Shown here in pieces: positions 1 to 7,234 of a stretch of DNA of 15,499 nt. The notes beneath the pieces were generated by a model. That model was not told the DNA's origin and did no database searches. It worked only from the letters and a program-made list of their open reading frames with translations. The stretch covers positions 1-15,499 of the forward strand of contig JAGWVC010000092.1 of assembly GCA_018971065.1 (NCBI GenBank). The letters run 5' to 3'. Every line of letters begins with the position of its first letter. Within the stretch, counting starts at the first letter, position 1. The position numbers and the translations under genes are program-made. The DNA is from Sphingomonadales bacterium. GTDB lineage: Bacteria > Pseudomonadota > Alphaproteobacteria > Sphingomonadales > Sphingomonadaceae.

Positions 1-1626
1 GCCCGCATCACGCTGCTGCAGATCGCCGCCGCCGCGCTGGTCGGCAGCCTGGCCGGCCTCGTCGCCGGCATGGCCGCGCTACCCCTGCTGGCGCGCGTGA
101 TCGGCACGCTGCTGCCCATCGCCGCGATCCACCCCGACCTTGCCGCGCTGCTGCGCGCCGCCGCCTACGGCCTGCTGGTGGCGCTGGTATTCGCCGCCCC
201 GCCGCTGGCGCAGGCCCGCCGTTTCCCGGCAATGGCGCTGTTTCGCGCCCGGATCGCCGCGCCCTCGGCCAGCCGCGACGCGCTCCTGCCGGTGGCGCTG
301 GGCCTTGCCGCCATTCTCGCCATCGCGCTGCTGGCCAGCCCGTCGCCGATGCTGGTGCTGATCTTCCTCGGCGGCGCCGGCGCGCTGTTCGCGCTGCTCG
401 GCGCCCTCGGCCTCGCCATCCGCCACCTCGCCGCCCGCCTGCCGCGCAGCCGCCACGCGCTGGTCCGGATCGGCATTGCCAACCTCTACCGACCCGGCGC
501 GCAGACCGGCCGCCTGGTCACCGCCATCGGCTTCGGCCTTTCGGCGTTCGTGCTGCTCGCGGTCGTCGAAACCAGTCTCGATGCCAACATCGCCGCGCGC
601 GTCCCCGCCCGCGCGCCCGACTGGTTCGTGATGGACCTGCCGCCCGAACGCCTCCCCGCGTTCGAGACCACCGTCCACGCCGCCGCCCCCGCCGCCCGCA
701 TCCGCACCGTACCGGCACTGCGCGGCGCGATCCTCGCCTACGGCCCTCCCGGCGCGATGACCCGCGTTGCCGACATCAAGGACATCCCCGACGACGCCTG
801 GGCGCTCAAGGGAGAGCGCGGGCTTACCTTTTCCGAAGCCATCCCCGAAGGCAACGCCGTCACCGCCGGCCACTGGTGGCCCGCCCATTACAGCGGCCCG
901 CCCCTGGTCTCCGTCGACGAGAAGTTCGCCAACGCGGTCGGCCTGCACCTCGGCGACAGGCTGACCGTCGGGCTGCTCGGGGTCGAACGCACCGTCACGA
1001 TCGCCGCCTTCCGCCGGATCGACTGGGACAGCTTCGGCTTCAATTACGTGCTGGTGTTCTCGCCCAACGCCATTGCCGATGCGCCGCACAAGCTGGCCGC
1101 CACCATCGCCCTCGCCCCGGCGGAGCGCACTGCCGCCACCCGGGCGACCCTTCTACGCAGCCTGACCAGAACCTTCCCCGCCAGTTCGGTGATCGAGGTC
1201 GGCAACCTGCTGCGCGATGCCCGCGCCCTGCTCGACCAGATGGCCACCGCCATCCTCAGCGCCGCCTCGGTCGCCGTGCTGGCCGGCCTCGCCGTGCTGG
1301 TCGGCGCGATCGCCGCCGCCCGCGCCAGCCGCCTTTACGACAACGTCATCCTGCGCGTGCTCGGCGCCGGCCGCGCGCAACTGCTGCTGCTGCAACTGGT
1401 CGAATTCGGCGCGCTCACGCTGATCCTTGCCCTGGTCGCGTTGGGCCTCGGCAGCGGCCTCGGCTGGCTGGTAATCGTCAAGCTGTTCAAGTTCGAATTC
1501 CTGCCCGATTGGCCCCGCGTTTCCGCCGTCCTCGGCGCCGGCCTCGGCCTCACCCTCGCCTTCGCAATCGGCGGCTCGTTGCCGTTGTTGCGCGCCAAGC
1601 CGGCCGAAGCCTTGCGCGAATTGTGA
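1..1626 (+). CDS. FtsX-like ABC transporter permease, C-terminal part (5' end outside window)
   Basis: Inner-membrane permease of an ABC system of the YbbA/YbbP (FtsX/MacB-like) type, thought to act on lipids, lipoproteins or envelope substrates rather than small solutes. The reading frame is open from base 1, so 541 residues of a family usually about 800-850 long are visible; the ATG at 70 lies inside a membrane segment and is not a credible start. Hydrophobic segments occur at roughly residues 8-45, 50-70, 95-145 and 170-190, followed by a soluble, probably periplasmic domain of about 190 residues, then the C-terminal FtsX core of three helices at about 415-440, 460-490 and 510-530. The end RAKPAEALREL is typical of the family. 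The partner ATPase gene is expected just upstream, outside the window. Family call is firm; substrate is unknown. Confidence 0.88.
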   Translation, partial: ARITLLQIAAAALVGSLAGLVAGMAALPLLARVIGTLLPIAAIHPDLAALLRAAAYGLLVALVFAAPPLAQARRFPAMALFRARIAAPSASRDALLPVALGLAAILAIALLASPSPMLVLIFLGGAGALFALLGALGLAIRHLAARLPRSRHALVRIGIANLYRPGAQTGRLVTAIGFGLSAFVLLAVVETSLDANIAARVPARAPDWFVMDLPPERLPAFETTVHAAAPAARIRTVPALRGAILAYGPPGAMTRVADIKDIPDDAWALKGERGLTFSEAIPEGNAVTAGHWWPAHYSGPPLVSVDEKFANAVGLHLGDRLTVGLLGVERTVTIAAFRRIDWDSFGFNYVLVFSPNAIADAPHKLAATIALAPAERTAATRATLLRSLTRTFPASSVIEVGNLLRDARALLDQMATAILSAASVAVLAGLAVLVGAIAAARASRLYDNVILRVLGAGRAQLLLLQLVEFGALTLILALVALGLGSGLGWLVIVKLFKFEFLPDWPRVSAVLGAGLGLTLAFAIGGSLPLLRAKPAEALREL

Positions 1627-1803
1627 TGCTGCGGAAACACGAAACCGCAATGATGCCCTGTAATGTTGCACAATTCGGCAGGTTCTTCGCGTCGGGCACT
1701 TGCACGAAAACGGATTTCGTACTTCTGGGTTATGCATTACGGGCAGATCTTCAAGCTGGACGAAATGACGGGATTGGGACAATTGATGCAAGGTAGTGAA
1801 GCT
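1627..1803 (+). other. Leader between the permease and manC, with an inverted repeat
   Basis: This 177-base gap is less GC-rich than its surroundings. It holds a weak hairpin TGCGG-N10-CCGCA (1630-1649) just after the permease stop, without a T tract, and a palindrome ACGAAA-N5-TTTCGT (1704-1720). The frame of manC stays open back to an ATG at 1663, but those codons look non-coding, so I read the stretch as untranslated leader. A promoter for manC is expected here, but I could not pick convincing -35 and -10 boxes. Confidence 0.4.
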
Positions 1804-2835
1804 ATGGCACGAATCCACCCGGTAATCCTTTGTGGCGGCAACGGCACGCGGCTCTGGCCTCGCAGCCGGGCAGCGATGCCCAAACCGTTCCTTCCGCTGG
1901 TGGGTAACGAAACGCTGTTCGAGGAAGCGCTGTCACGGGCCGGGAATGCGGCACAGTTCGCGCCGGCAACCGTGGTGACGGGCGCCGCCCATATTGCCCA
2001 TGTCGAAGCACAGATGCACGACAATGGCCTTGTCATTGTCGAACCGGCTGCCAGAAACACCGCCGCCGCCATCGCGTTGGCCGCTGCCATGCTCGATGAC
2101 GATGCCGTGATGCTGGTCTGCCCCAGCGACCATCATATCGGCAACCGCGATGCATTCGTGGCCGCCGCCCAGGCGGCGGCAAACCTGGCGCGCCAGGGCT
2201 GGCTCGTCGCCTTCGGCATCGCCGCCACCGCGCCGGAAACCGGATACGGCTACATCCGCCGGGGCGAGGCAATCGACGACGCCGGCTTCCGCATCGAACG
2301 CTTCGTCGAAAAACCCGACCGCGCCCGCGCCGAAGCCTTCCTCGCTGATGGCGGTTATAGCTGGAACGGTGGCATTTTCGCATTTCGCGCCGGCGACTTC
2401 CTGCGCGAGCTGGCAGCGCACCGGCCCGCCATCGCCCAGGCCGTGCAAGCCGCCGTCGCTGGTGGCCGCCGCGACGACGCGCGGTTCCATCCCGATGCCG
2501 ATGCCTTTGCTGCCATCGCCGGTGAATCGGTCGATTATGCCGTGATGGAAAACACCACCCGCGCCGCCGTCGTGCCGGTGGCAATGGACTGGTCCGACAT
2601 CGGCAACTGGGAAGCCCTGCATCAGGCGCGCGCGCGCGATGCCGATGGCAATACGGCACTGGGCCGACACGAACTGGTCGATTGTCGCAACGTCATGGTC
2701 GAAACCGACGGTCCGCGCGTTTCGGTGATCGGGCTGTCCAACGTGATTGTCGTCGTCGATGGCGACGAGGTACTGGTCACCACGGCAGCCGGTGCGCAGT
2801 TGGTGGGCAAATTGGGCGGCGCCGCAAATCAGTGA
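1804..2835 (+). CDS. manC: Mannose-1-phosphate guanylyltransferase (short form)
   Basis: Makes GDP-mannose from GTP and mannose-1-phosphate in the cytoplasm, feeding mannose and fucose-type sugars into surface polysaccharide. The 343-residue protein has the nucleotidyltransferase signature GGNGTRLWPRSR (residues 11-22) with K27, the PSDHH motif (107-111) that binds metal and nucleotide, VEKP (168-171) and WNGGIF (187-192). A short beta-rich tail completes it. Unlike the long ManC/AlgA proteins of about 470 residues, it lacks the fused type II isomerase domain; the isomerase is instead supplied by the next gene. I chose the ATG at 1804, with AAGG at 1790-1793 upstream, because conserved sequence begins directly there; ATG 1786 is an in-frame alternative. 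manA follows 36 bases later and is probably co-transcribed. Confidence 0.93.
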   Translation: MARIHPVILCGGNGTRLWPRSRAAMPKPFLPLVGNETLFEEALSRAGNAAQFAPATVVTGAAHIAHVEAQMHDNGLVIVEPAARNTAAAIALAAAMLDDDAVMLVCPSDHHIGNRDAFVAAAQAAANLARQGWLVAFGIAATAPETGYGYIRRGEAIDDAGFRIERFVEKPDRARAEAFLADGGYSWNGGIFAFRAGDFLRELAAHRPAIAQAVQAAVAGGRRDDARFHPDADAFAAIAGESVDYAVMENTTRAAVVPVAMDWSDIGNWEALHQARARDADGNTALGRHELVDCRNVMVETDGPRVSVIGLSNVIVVVDGDEVLVTTAAGAQLVGKLGGAANQ

Positions 2836-2838
2836 ACT

Positions 2839-2855
2839 CGTGCCCTGCGGGCACG
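2839..2855 (+). repeat. Perfect hairpin between manC and manA
   Basis: CGTGCCC (2839-2845), loop TGC, GGGCACG (2849-2855) form a perfect 7-bp GC-rich stem filling most of the 36-base gap, ending 7 bases before the manA ribosome-binding site. No T tract follows, so it is not a standard terminator. It could stabilise or process the mRNA, or tune manA translation. Confidence 0.5.
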
Positions 2856-2871
2856 CCCTGGTGAGGACTAC

Positions 2872-3702
2872 ATGACCGAGACAAGCGCGCTTCTCCCGAT
2901 CCGGATGGTCGAAAAGCCGTGGGGCCAGACGCGCCTGCCCGCGCCGTTCGCCACCCCGCCGGGGCAGGTGATCGGCGAGATCTGGTTCGAGCCGCCGGCC
3001 GACCTGGCCGCGCTGCTGGTCAAGTACATCTTCACCAGCGAGGCGCTGTCGGTGCAGGTCCACCCGTCCGATGCGCAGACCCGCGCGGCAGGCAAGGGCA
3101 ACCAGGGCAAGGAGGAATGCTGGCTGGTGATCGCCGCCGAGCCGGGCGCGCGCATCGGCATCGGCTTCGACCGCGCGCTCGACGGCGCGGCGATGCGCGC
3201 CGCGGCACTCGACGGCAGCATCGAGCATCTGATGACCTGGCACGCGGTGACGCCGGGCGATTTCTTCTTCATCCCCGCCAACACCGTCCACGCCATCGGC
3301 GGCGGCATCGCGTTGATCGAGATCCAGCAGAACAGCGACATCACCTATCGCCTCTACGACTATGGCCGCCCGCGCGAACTGCACCTCGACGAAGGCATCG
3401 CCGTGGCGCGCGGCGAACCTTACCCCGAATCGCTGCACCGCCGCGTCGCCGCCGATGAAACGGCGACGCTGGTCGACGGCCCGCATTTCCGGATGGACCG
3501 CGTGGCCGGGCCGATGAACGACGCGCTGCGCGAACGCTATGCGACAGGCCCGCTGCTGGCCATCCCGCTCGCCGGCGCCGTGTCCGTGGCCGGCCAGCCG
3601 GTCCCCGCCGGCGCCTGCGCCCGCGCCGCGCGTGTCGCCGACATCACCATCCAGCCCGGCGCCACCTGCCTGCTGGCCCAGCCGGTTGACCAAACCCGGT
3701 AA
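2872..3702 (+). CDS. manA: Class I mannose-6-phosphate isomerase
   Basis: Zinc enzyme that interconverts fructose-6-phosphate and mannose-6-phosphate, the entry step to GDP-mannose, in the cytoplasm. The 276-residue protein shows the cupin metal ligands in order: QVHP (Q62, H64), KEE (E81/E82) and VHAIG (H140). Arg160 in the ITYRLYDYGR stretch is the usual active-site arginine. At 276 residues it is a compact member compared with the roughly 390-residue enteric ManA, lacking most of the helical insert, as in many alphaproteobacteria and Bacillus-type enzymes. The start is supported by GAGGA at 2863-2867, 4 bases upstream. It lies directly behind manC in the same direction, and together the two replace a bifunctional ManC/AlgA; a phosphomannomutase is still needed from elsewhere. 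Confidence 0.92.
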   Translation: MTETSALLPIRMVEKPWGQTRLPAPFATPPGQVIGEIWFEPPADLAALLVKYIFTSEALSVQVHPSDAQTRAAGKGNQGKEECWLVIAAEPGARIGIGFDRALDGAAMRAAALDGSIEHLMTWHAVTPGDFFFIPANTVHAIGGGIALIEIQQNSDITYRLYDYGRPRELHLDEGIAVARGEPYPESLHRRVAADETATLVDGPHFRMDRVAGPMNDALRERYATGPLLAIPLAGAVSVAGQPVPAGACARAARVADITIQPGATCLLAQPVDQTR

Positions 3703-3705
3703 ACC

Positions 3706-4122
3706 CTACCGGAACACGTCCGCCGTTCCCCGCTCCTTCGGGTCCGGCCCGAAACGGTTCGGGCCCGAATTGCTGTCCAGGCAGAAGAACACCAGCAGCA
3801 CGATCCAGCCGATCAGCGGCACGAACCACAGCAACTGCCACCAGCCCGATCGATCGATGTCATGCAGCCGCCGCGCCGCCACCGCCAGCGCCGGAACCAG
3901 GTTGATCAGGTTGAACAGCCCCCGCAACATCCCGCCGGTCGTACTCAGCGACGACGAGACGCTGAACGCCATTGGCCCGCTCGAATAGACCGGGTTGCCG
4001 AACACGATGTCGATCGCCGCCCCGACAAGGAAGCAGAACAGCGCCCACATCCAGAATTCCCTGCGGCGCGATCGTCCGCTGAATTCGGCATAGCGCCGAT
4101 AGGGCATCAGCATCCATTCCAT
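3706..4122 (-). CDS. DUF805 family small membrane protein
   Basis: Inner-membrane protein of the YhaH/DUF805 family, whose function is not established. The 138-residue product shows the family hallmarks: FSGRSRRREFW near the N-terminus (14-24), a first hydrophobic segment at about 25-42, a second at about 66-82 followed by RRLHDIDRSGWW (84-95), a third at about 96-114, and the typical polar tail GPNRFGPDP (120-128). The start at 4122 is set by TTGGAGG (4134-4128) with 5-base spacing; an upstream in-frame ATG at 4176 has no such site. It converges on manA with only 3 bases between the two stop codons, so their transcripts must terminate inside each other's genes or overlap. There is no visible functional link to its neighbours. 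Confidence 0.88.
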   Translation of the reverse strand: MEWMLMPYRRYAEFSGRSRRREFWMWALFCFLVGAAIDIVFGNPVYSSGPMAFSVSSSLSTTGGMLRGLFNLINLVPALAVAARRLHDIDRSGWWQLLWFVPLIGWIVLLVFFCLDSNSGPNRFGPDPKERGTADVFR

Positions 4123-4127
4123 CGTTG

Positions 4128-4134
4128 CCTCCAA
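4128..4134 (-). promoter_or_regulatory. Ribosome-binding site of the DUF805 gene
   Basis: TTGGAGG on the minus strand, 5 bases before the ATG at 4122. It is a strong Shine-Dalgarno match and decides the start over the longer in-frame option at 4176. Confidence 0.75.
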
Positions 4135-4182
4135 GCCTGCCTGCCGCAGGAAACCACGCCGCGCCCATCCCCGCAAATGAAA

Positions 4183-4204
4183 AAGGGGGCCGAACGGCCC
4201 CCTT
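4183..4204 (-). terminator. Rho-independent terminator of the TonB receptor gene
   Basis: On the minus strand AAGGGGGCCG, a two-base TT turn and CGGCCCCCTT form a perfect 10-bp stem (4183-4204), and the transcript continues with a run of five T through the stem end. It starts 24 bases past the receptor stop codon. On the plus strand the same stem lacks a comparable T tract, so it mainly serves the receptor. Confidence 0.85.
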
Positions 4205-4228
4205 CCCCATGCCTTGTCCTGCCGCCGC

Positions 4229-6922
4229 TCAGTATTTGTAGAGCAGCGAGAACCCGTAGGTCGCCGGCGTGTTCGGATAGGCCGAAACCGACCCGCTCTG
4301 CAGCGGCGAATCGAAGATCGTGTAATAATAGCGATCGTTGGTCAGGTTCCGCCCCCACACGCTCACCGCCAGCCCGTTCTGCAACTGGTAAGTGGCAGAG
4401 GCGTTGATCTCGCTGACCGTCCGCCGGAACGCCTTGGCAGCGTCCAGCCCCGGCTGGTAGTTGATCACCGCCCCGGTGATCGCGTTGCGCTGGATGAACC
4501 CCGGCAGCCCGTCGAGGATCTGCGTCGGCGATTCATAGTGCCAGTCCATGCGCAGGATGATGTGATCGCCATTGGCCAGCGGATGGTCCCAGTTGCCCGC
4601 CAGCGTCAGCGAGACCGGCGGAATCCCCGCCGGCTCAATGCCCGAGGCATCGCCGAACGGCGATTGCACATAGCTGTCGTACTTCGGATTCAGCCAGGTG
4701 ACCGCACCGTTCAGCGTCAGCTCCGGCGTCGGCTTGAACGATCCCTCGGCCTCGATGCCCCACACCGATTCCTTGCCGGCATTGCCCAGGATGAAGCCGG
4801 TGCCGGTGAACAGGTTCGACTGGAAGCCCTTGATGTCCTCCTTGAACACCGCGACGTTCAGCGTGGTGCTGCCCCAGTGCCCCTTCATCCCCGCCTCATA
4901 GACGGTGGACTTCTCCGGTCCGGCGAAGCGGCTGCCATAGGACTGGTTGACCAGCGCCAGCCCGTTGGCGACGATCGTCGCCTGGTCCGAAGCTGCCGGC
5001 CGGCTGTCGCGCGACAGGTTGACCGAGCTCGCCTTGAAGCCGGTGGCAAAGCTGGCATAGGCGTTGACGTGGCCATCGACGTCATAGGCCAGCCGCGCCG
5101 TGTACGAGACATTGCCGTCGCTGGTCTTGCCCGGCTCCACCTTGTTCGGCACGTTCAGGAACGGCGGCAGGAACTGATAGGCCTTCAGCGCCAGGATATT
5201 GTTCGTCGCGTTCAGCGCGCCGGCCTGGATCTGCGCGAACGCGGCCGGTTGCACGCCGGCAAAGCCCGCCACCTGCGCCGCCGAGGCGATTCCGCCGGGA
5301 ACGCCCAGCAGCCCGCCGACCGTGCTGGCGATGAAGTAGCTGTTCAGCCCGGTCGAGTAGGCCGAAAGCGGCACGCCCGAAAACACGTCGTTGGATACGG
5401 TGCCACTGGTGTCGAACGTCTTCTTGTCGTGCGTGTAGTTCAGCCCGGCGGTCAGCGTCAGCCGCTCGGCAACCTTGAAATCGACCTGCCCGAACACCGA
5501 GATCGCGTCGTTCTTCAGCGCATACTTCTCGTTCAGCCCGGTACCGGCCTGGAAGAACTTGCCCAGATAGAGGCCGGGGTTGCCCGACAGCGTGCCCAGC
5601 AGCGTCTCCAGCTTGGTCAGCCCGTCGGTCTGGCCCAGCGTCCCCCCGGTCAGCGCGTTGGCATAAAGCCGCGTCTGGCTGCCATAGAGAATCTGCCCTT
5701 CCTGGGCGATCTTCTCGTTGAAGTAGTACAGCCCGCCGACGAAGTTGATCGGACCATCCAGATTGGTGGCCGCCCGCAGTTCCTGTGTGAACGTGCGGAT
5801 GCCCACCTTGGCATAGTTGAGTCCCAGGATGTCCAGGCTGGTGAAGTCCGAATCCTGCAACGTCTGGTTGTCGTTCTTGCGCCAGGCGGTGATCGAGGTG
5901 ATGGTCAGCGGCCCCAGCGAATAGTCGATCTGGCCCGAGAACCCGTAGTTCTTGATCCGGTTGGTCGAATCGAAGTTGTTGTAGACCGTCCCGAACGTGT
6001 CGCTGGTCGGGTTGACCTTGCCGCCCAGCGCCCGGATCGCGGCGGTCGCCGCCGCCGGCTGGACATTGGTCACCGCGCAGCAACGCTCGTTGATCGCACC
6101 GTAATCCGCAATCAGCCGCACCTTGAGCTGGCTGTTCGGCTCCCACAGCGCCTGCCCGCGCACGAACGACCGCTTGCGGTTGTTGATCTGGCTGCCGGTG
6201 GCGGCATCCTTGACGTAGCCATCACGCAGGTTCAACCCGCTGGCCAGGCTCAACGCCAGCGTATCGCTGACCGGCCCGGTGACCATGGTCTTCATCACGA
6301 AAGCATTGTAGTTGCCATAGGACAGCTCGATGCTGCCGCCGGGCTTGAACTGCGGCGCCTGGGTGACGATCGAGATCACGCCCGCCGAGGCGTTCTTGCC
6401 GAACAGCGTCGATTGCGGCCCGCGCAGCACTTCCACGCGCTTCACATCCGGAAAATCGGCAATCTGCGCCGCCGAACGCGAACGATAGACGCCGTCGATG
6501 AACACCCCCACCGACGGTTCGATGCCGGCGTTGTTGGCGCCGTTGCCGAAACCGCGAATGTCGAAATCGGTCTGCGCCGAGCTCTGGTGCTCGACCACGC
6601 GCAGCGACGGCACCACCGTCGCCAGGTCCTTGATGTCGCGGATATGCGCCTTTTCCAGGGTATCGGCCGTGGTCACCGAAACCGCCACCGGCACGTCCTG
6701 CAAGGTCTGCTCGCGCTTGGTCGCGGTCACGACGATCTCGTTGCCGGCCCCTTCGGCGGCCTCGTCCCGCGCCGGCTGCGCTTCCTGCGCCGCATCGGGC
6801 TTCGCTGCCTGGGCATGCGCAGCAAACGGCGTCGCAACCCCGAACGCCAAACCCGCGATCACGAGCGCCCGCAGCGAAACCTGGCCGACAGCGGGTGCCG
6901 AAGCGTTGATTCTGGTTATCAT
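4229..6922 (-). CDS. TonB-dependent outer-membrane receptor
   Basis: Outer-membrane gated channel powered by TonB-ExbBD, importing an iron complex or another scarce substrate. The 897-residue precursor has a signal peptide ending AAHA-QA (cut after about residue 37), an acidic, Ala-rich linker, the TonB-box-like EIVVTATKR (62-70), and a plug domain (about 74-190) with QDVPVAV, DIRGFG, VFIDGVYRSR and VEVLRGPQSTLFGKNASAG. A long beta-barrel follows, ending in SLLYKY with terminal Tyr, the usual assembly signal preferring an aromatic end. A CC pair (281-282) sits in an early barrel loop, a feature I associate with some sphingomonad receptors. The start at 6922 gives a clean signal peptide, with AGAGGA (6939-6934) 11 bases upstream; a longer in-frame start at 6994 would bury the signal peptide. 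Substrate cannot be deduced: no transport, degradation or sensor gene adjoins it. Confidence 0.93.
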   Translation of the reverse strand: MITRINASAPAVGQVSLRALVIAGLAFGVATPFAAHAQAAKPDAAQEAQPARDEAAEGAGNEIVVTATKREQTLQDVPVAVSVTTADTLEKAHIRDIKDLATVVPSLRVVEHQSSAQTDFDIRGFGNGANNAGIEPSVGVFIDGVYRSRSAAQIADFPDVKRVEVLRGPQSTLFGKNASAGVISIVTQAPQFKPGGSIELSYGNYNAFVMKTMVTGPVSDTLALSLASGLNLRDGYVKDAATGSQINNRKRSFVRGQALWEPNSQLKVRLIADYGAINERCCAVTNVQPAAATAAIRALGGKVNPTSDTFGTVYNNFDSTNRIKNYGFSGQIDYSLGPLTITSITAWRKNDNQTLQDSDFTSLDILGLNYAKVGIRTFTQELRAATNLDGPINFVGGLYYFNEKIAQEGQILYGSQTRLYANALTGGTLGQTDGLTKLETLLGTLSGNPGLYLGKFFQAGTGLNEKYALKNDAISVFGQVDFKVAERLTLTAGLNYTHDKKTFDTSGTVSNDVFSGVPLSAYSTGLNSYFIASTVGGLLGVPGGIASAAQVAGFAGVQPAAFAQIQAGALNATNNILALKAYQFLPPFLNVPNKVEPGKTSDGNVSYTARLAYDVDGHVNAYASFATGFKASSVNLSRDSRPAASDQATIVANGLALVNQSYGSRFAGPEKSTVYEAGMKGHWGSTTLNVAVFKEDIKGFQSNLFTGTGFILGNAGKESVWGIEAEGSFKPTPELTLNGAVTWLNPKYDSYVQSPFGDASGIEPAGIPPVSLTLAGNWDHPLANGDHIILRMDWHYESPTQILDGLPGFIQRNAITGAVINYQPGLDAAKAFRRTVSEINASATYQLQNGLAVSVWGRNLTNDRYYYTIFDSPLQSGSVSAYPNTPATYGFSLLYKY

Positions 6923-7000
6923 GGTCAATCGAGTCCTCTCACCGCGAATACCCCGCCTCATCGCCATGAATATCGTGCGGCAAGAGTTTCGCATTGCCCC

Positions 7001-7019
7001 TTACTGGTTCCATCAGTAA
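7001..7019. repeat. Inverted repeat TTACTG-N7-CAGTAA, candidate operator
   Basis: Perfect 6-bp arms separated by 7 bases, centred 88 bases upstream of the receptor start. On the minus strand its inner part overlaps TACTGA (7018-7013), which lies 17 bases from TTGTGC (7041-7036), a weak candidate promoter. The arrangement fits a repressor operator for the receptor, but the regulator is unknown and the site does not match a Fur box. Confidence 0.35.
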
Positions 7020-7130
7020 TTTTTCGGCCACCATTGCACAATCGCAAAATCCTGTCCGGCCATTCCTTTTCCACCACGCCGTCATTCCGGGGTATTGCCG
7101 GACGTGTTCCCCCCCTGCCCAATCGCCCGC

Positions 7131-7159
7131 TTGCCGCGCCGCCGATTTTCGACTAGGGC
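7131..7159 (+). promoter_or_regulatory. Candidate promoter of typA
   Basis: TTGCCG (7131-7136), a 17-base spacer and TAGGGC (7154-7159). The -35 box is a good sigma-70 match and the spacing is ideal. The GC-rich -10 box is poor by E. coli standards, though such boxes can work in high-GC alphaproteobacteria. It predicts a leader of about 70 bases before typA. Confidence 0.35.
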
Positions 7160-7234
7160 GCGCGCCATGTTGCGGCGCAACAAGCGTCGTCGCCCCCCGC
7201 ATTTTTCCATCGTTCTCACCGAAAGCCACCCCGC

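Larger units (their letters stand above)
6923..7234. other. Divergent intergenic region, receptor / typA
   Basis: 312 bases between the divergent starts of the receptor and typA. The receptor-proximal half is relatively AT-rich and carries the palindrome TTACTG-N7-CAGTAA (7001-7019). The typA-proximal half holds a candidate promoter at 7131-7159. Open frames crossing the region, including one of 96 codons on the minus strand, show no recognisable protein and overlap these signals. I see no RNA gene here. Confidence 0.5.

Noticed and set aside
70..1626. ATG at 70 as the start of the permease gene
   Set aside because: The same frame is open to base 1 and reads as a continuing membrane segment, and about 300 N-terminal residues of the family are missing.
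1663..1803. N-terminal extension of ManC from ATG 1663
   Set aside because: The extra residues are unlike the family, whose conserved sequence begins at 1804, and the DNA looks like leader with lowered GC.
6973..6994. Fur-type site in the receptor upstream region (TGCG ... CGCA)
   Set aside because: Only 4-bp arms and wrong spacing for a Fur box of the usual alphaproteobacterial form.
4214..7156. Very long open frame opposite the TonB receptor
   Set aside because: It mirrors the receptor in a GC-rich genome; the protein is Arg-rich, lacks any domain, and the receptor on the other strand is unmistakable.
6939..7229. Possible 96-residue minus-strand protein upstream of the receptor
   Set aside because: It covers the likely promoters of both neighbours and resembles no protein.
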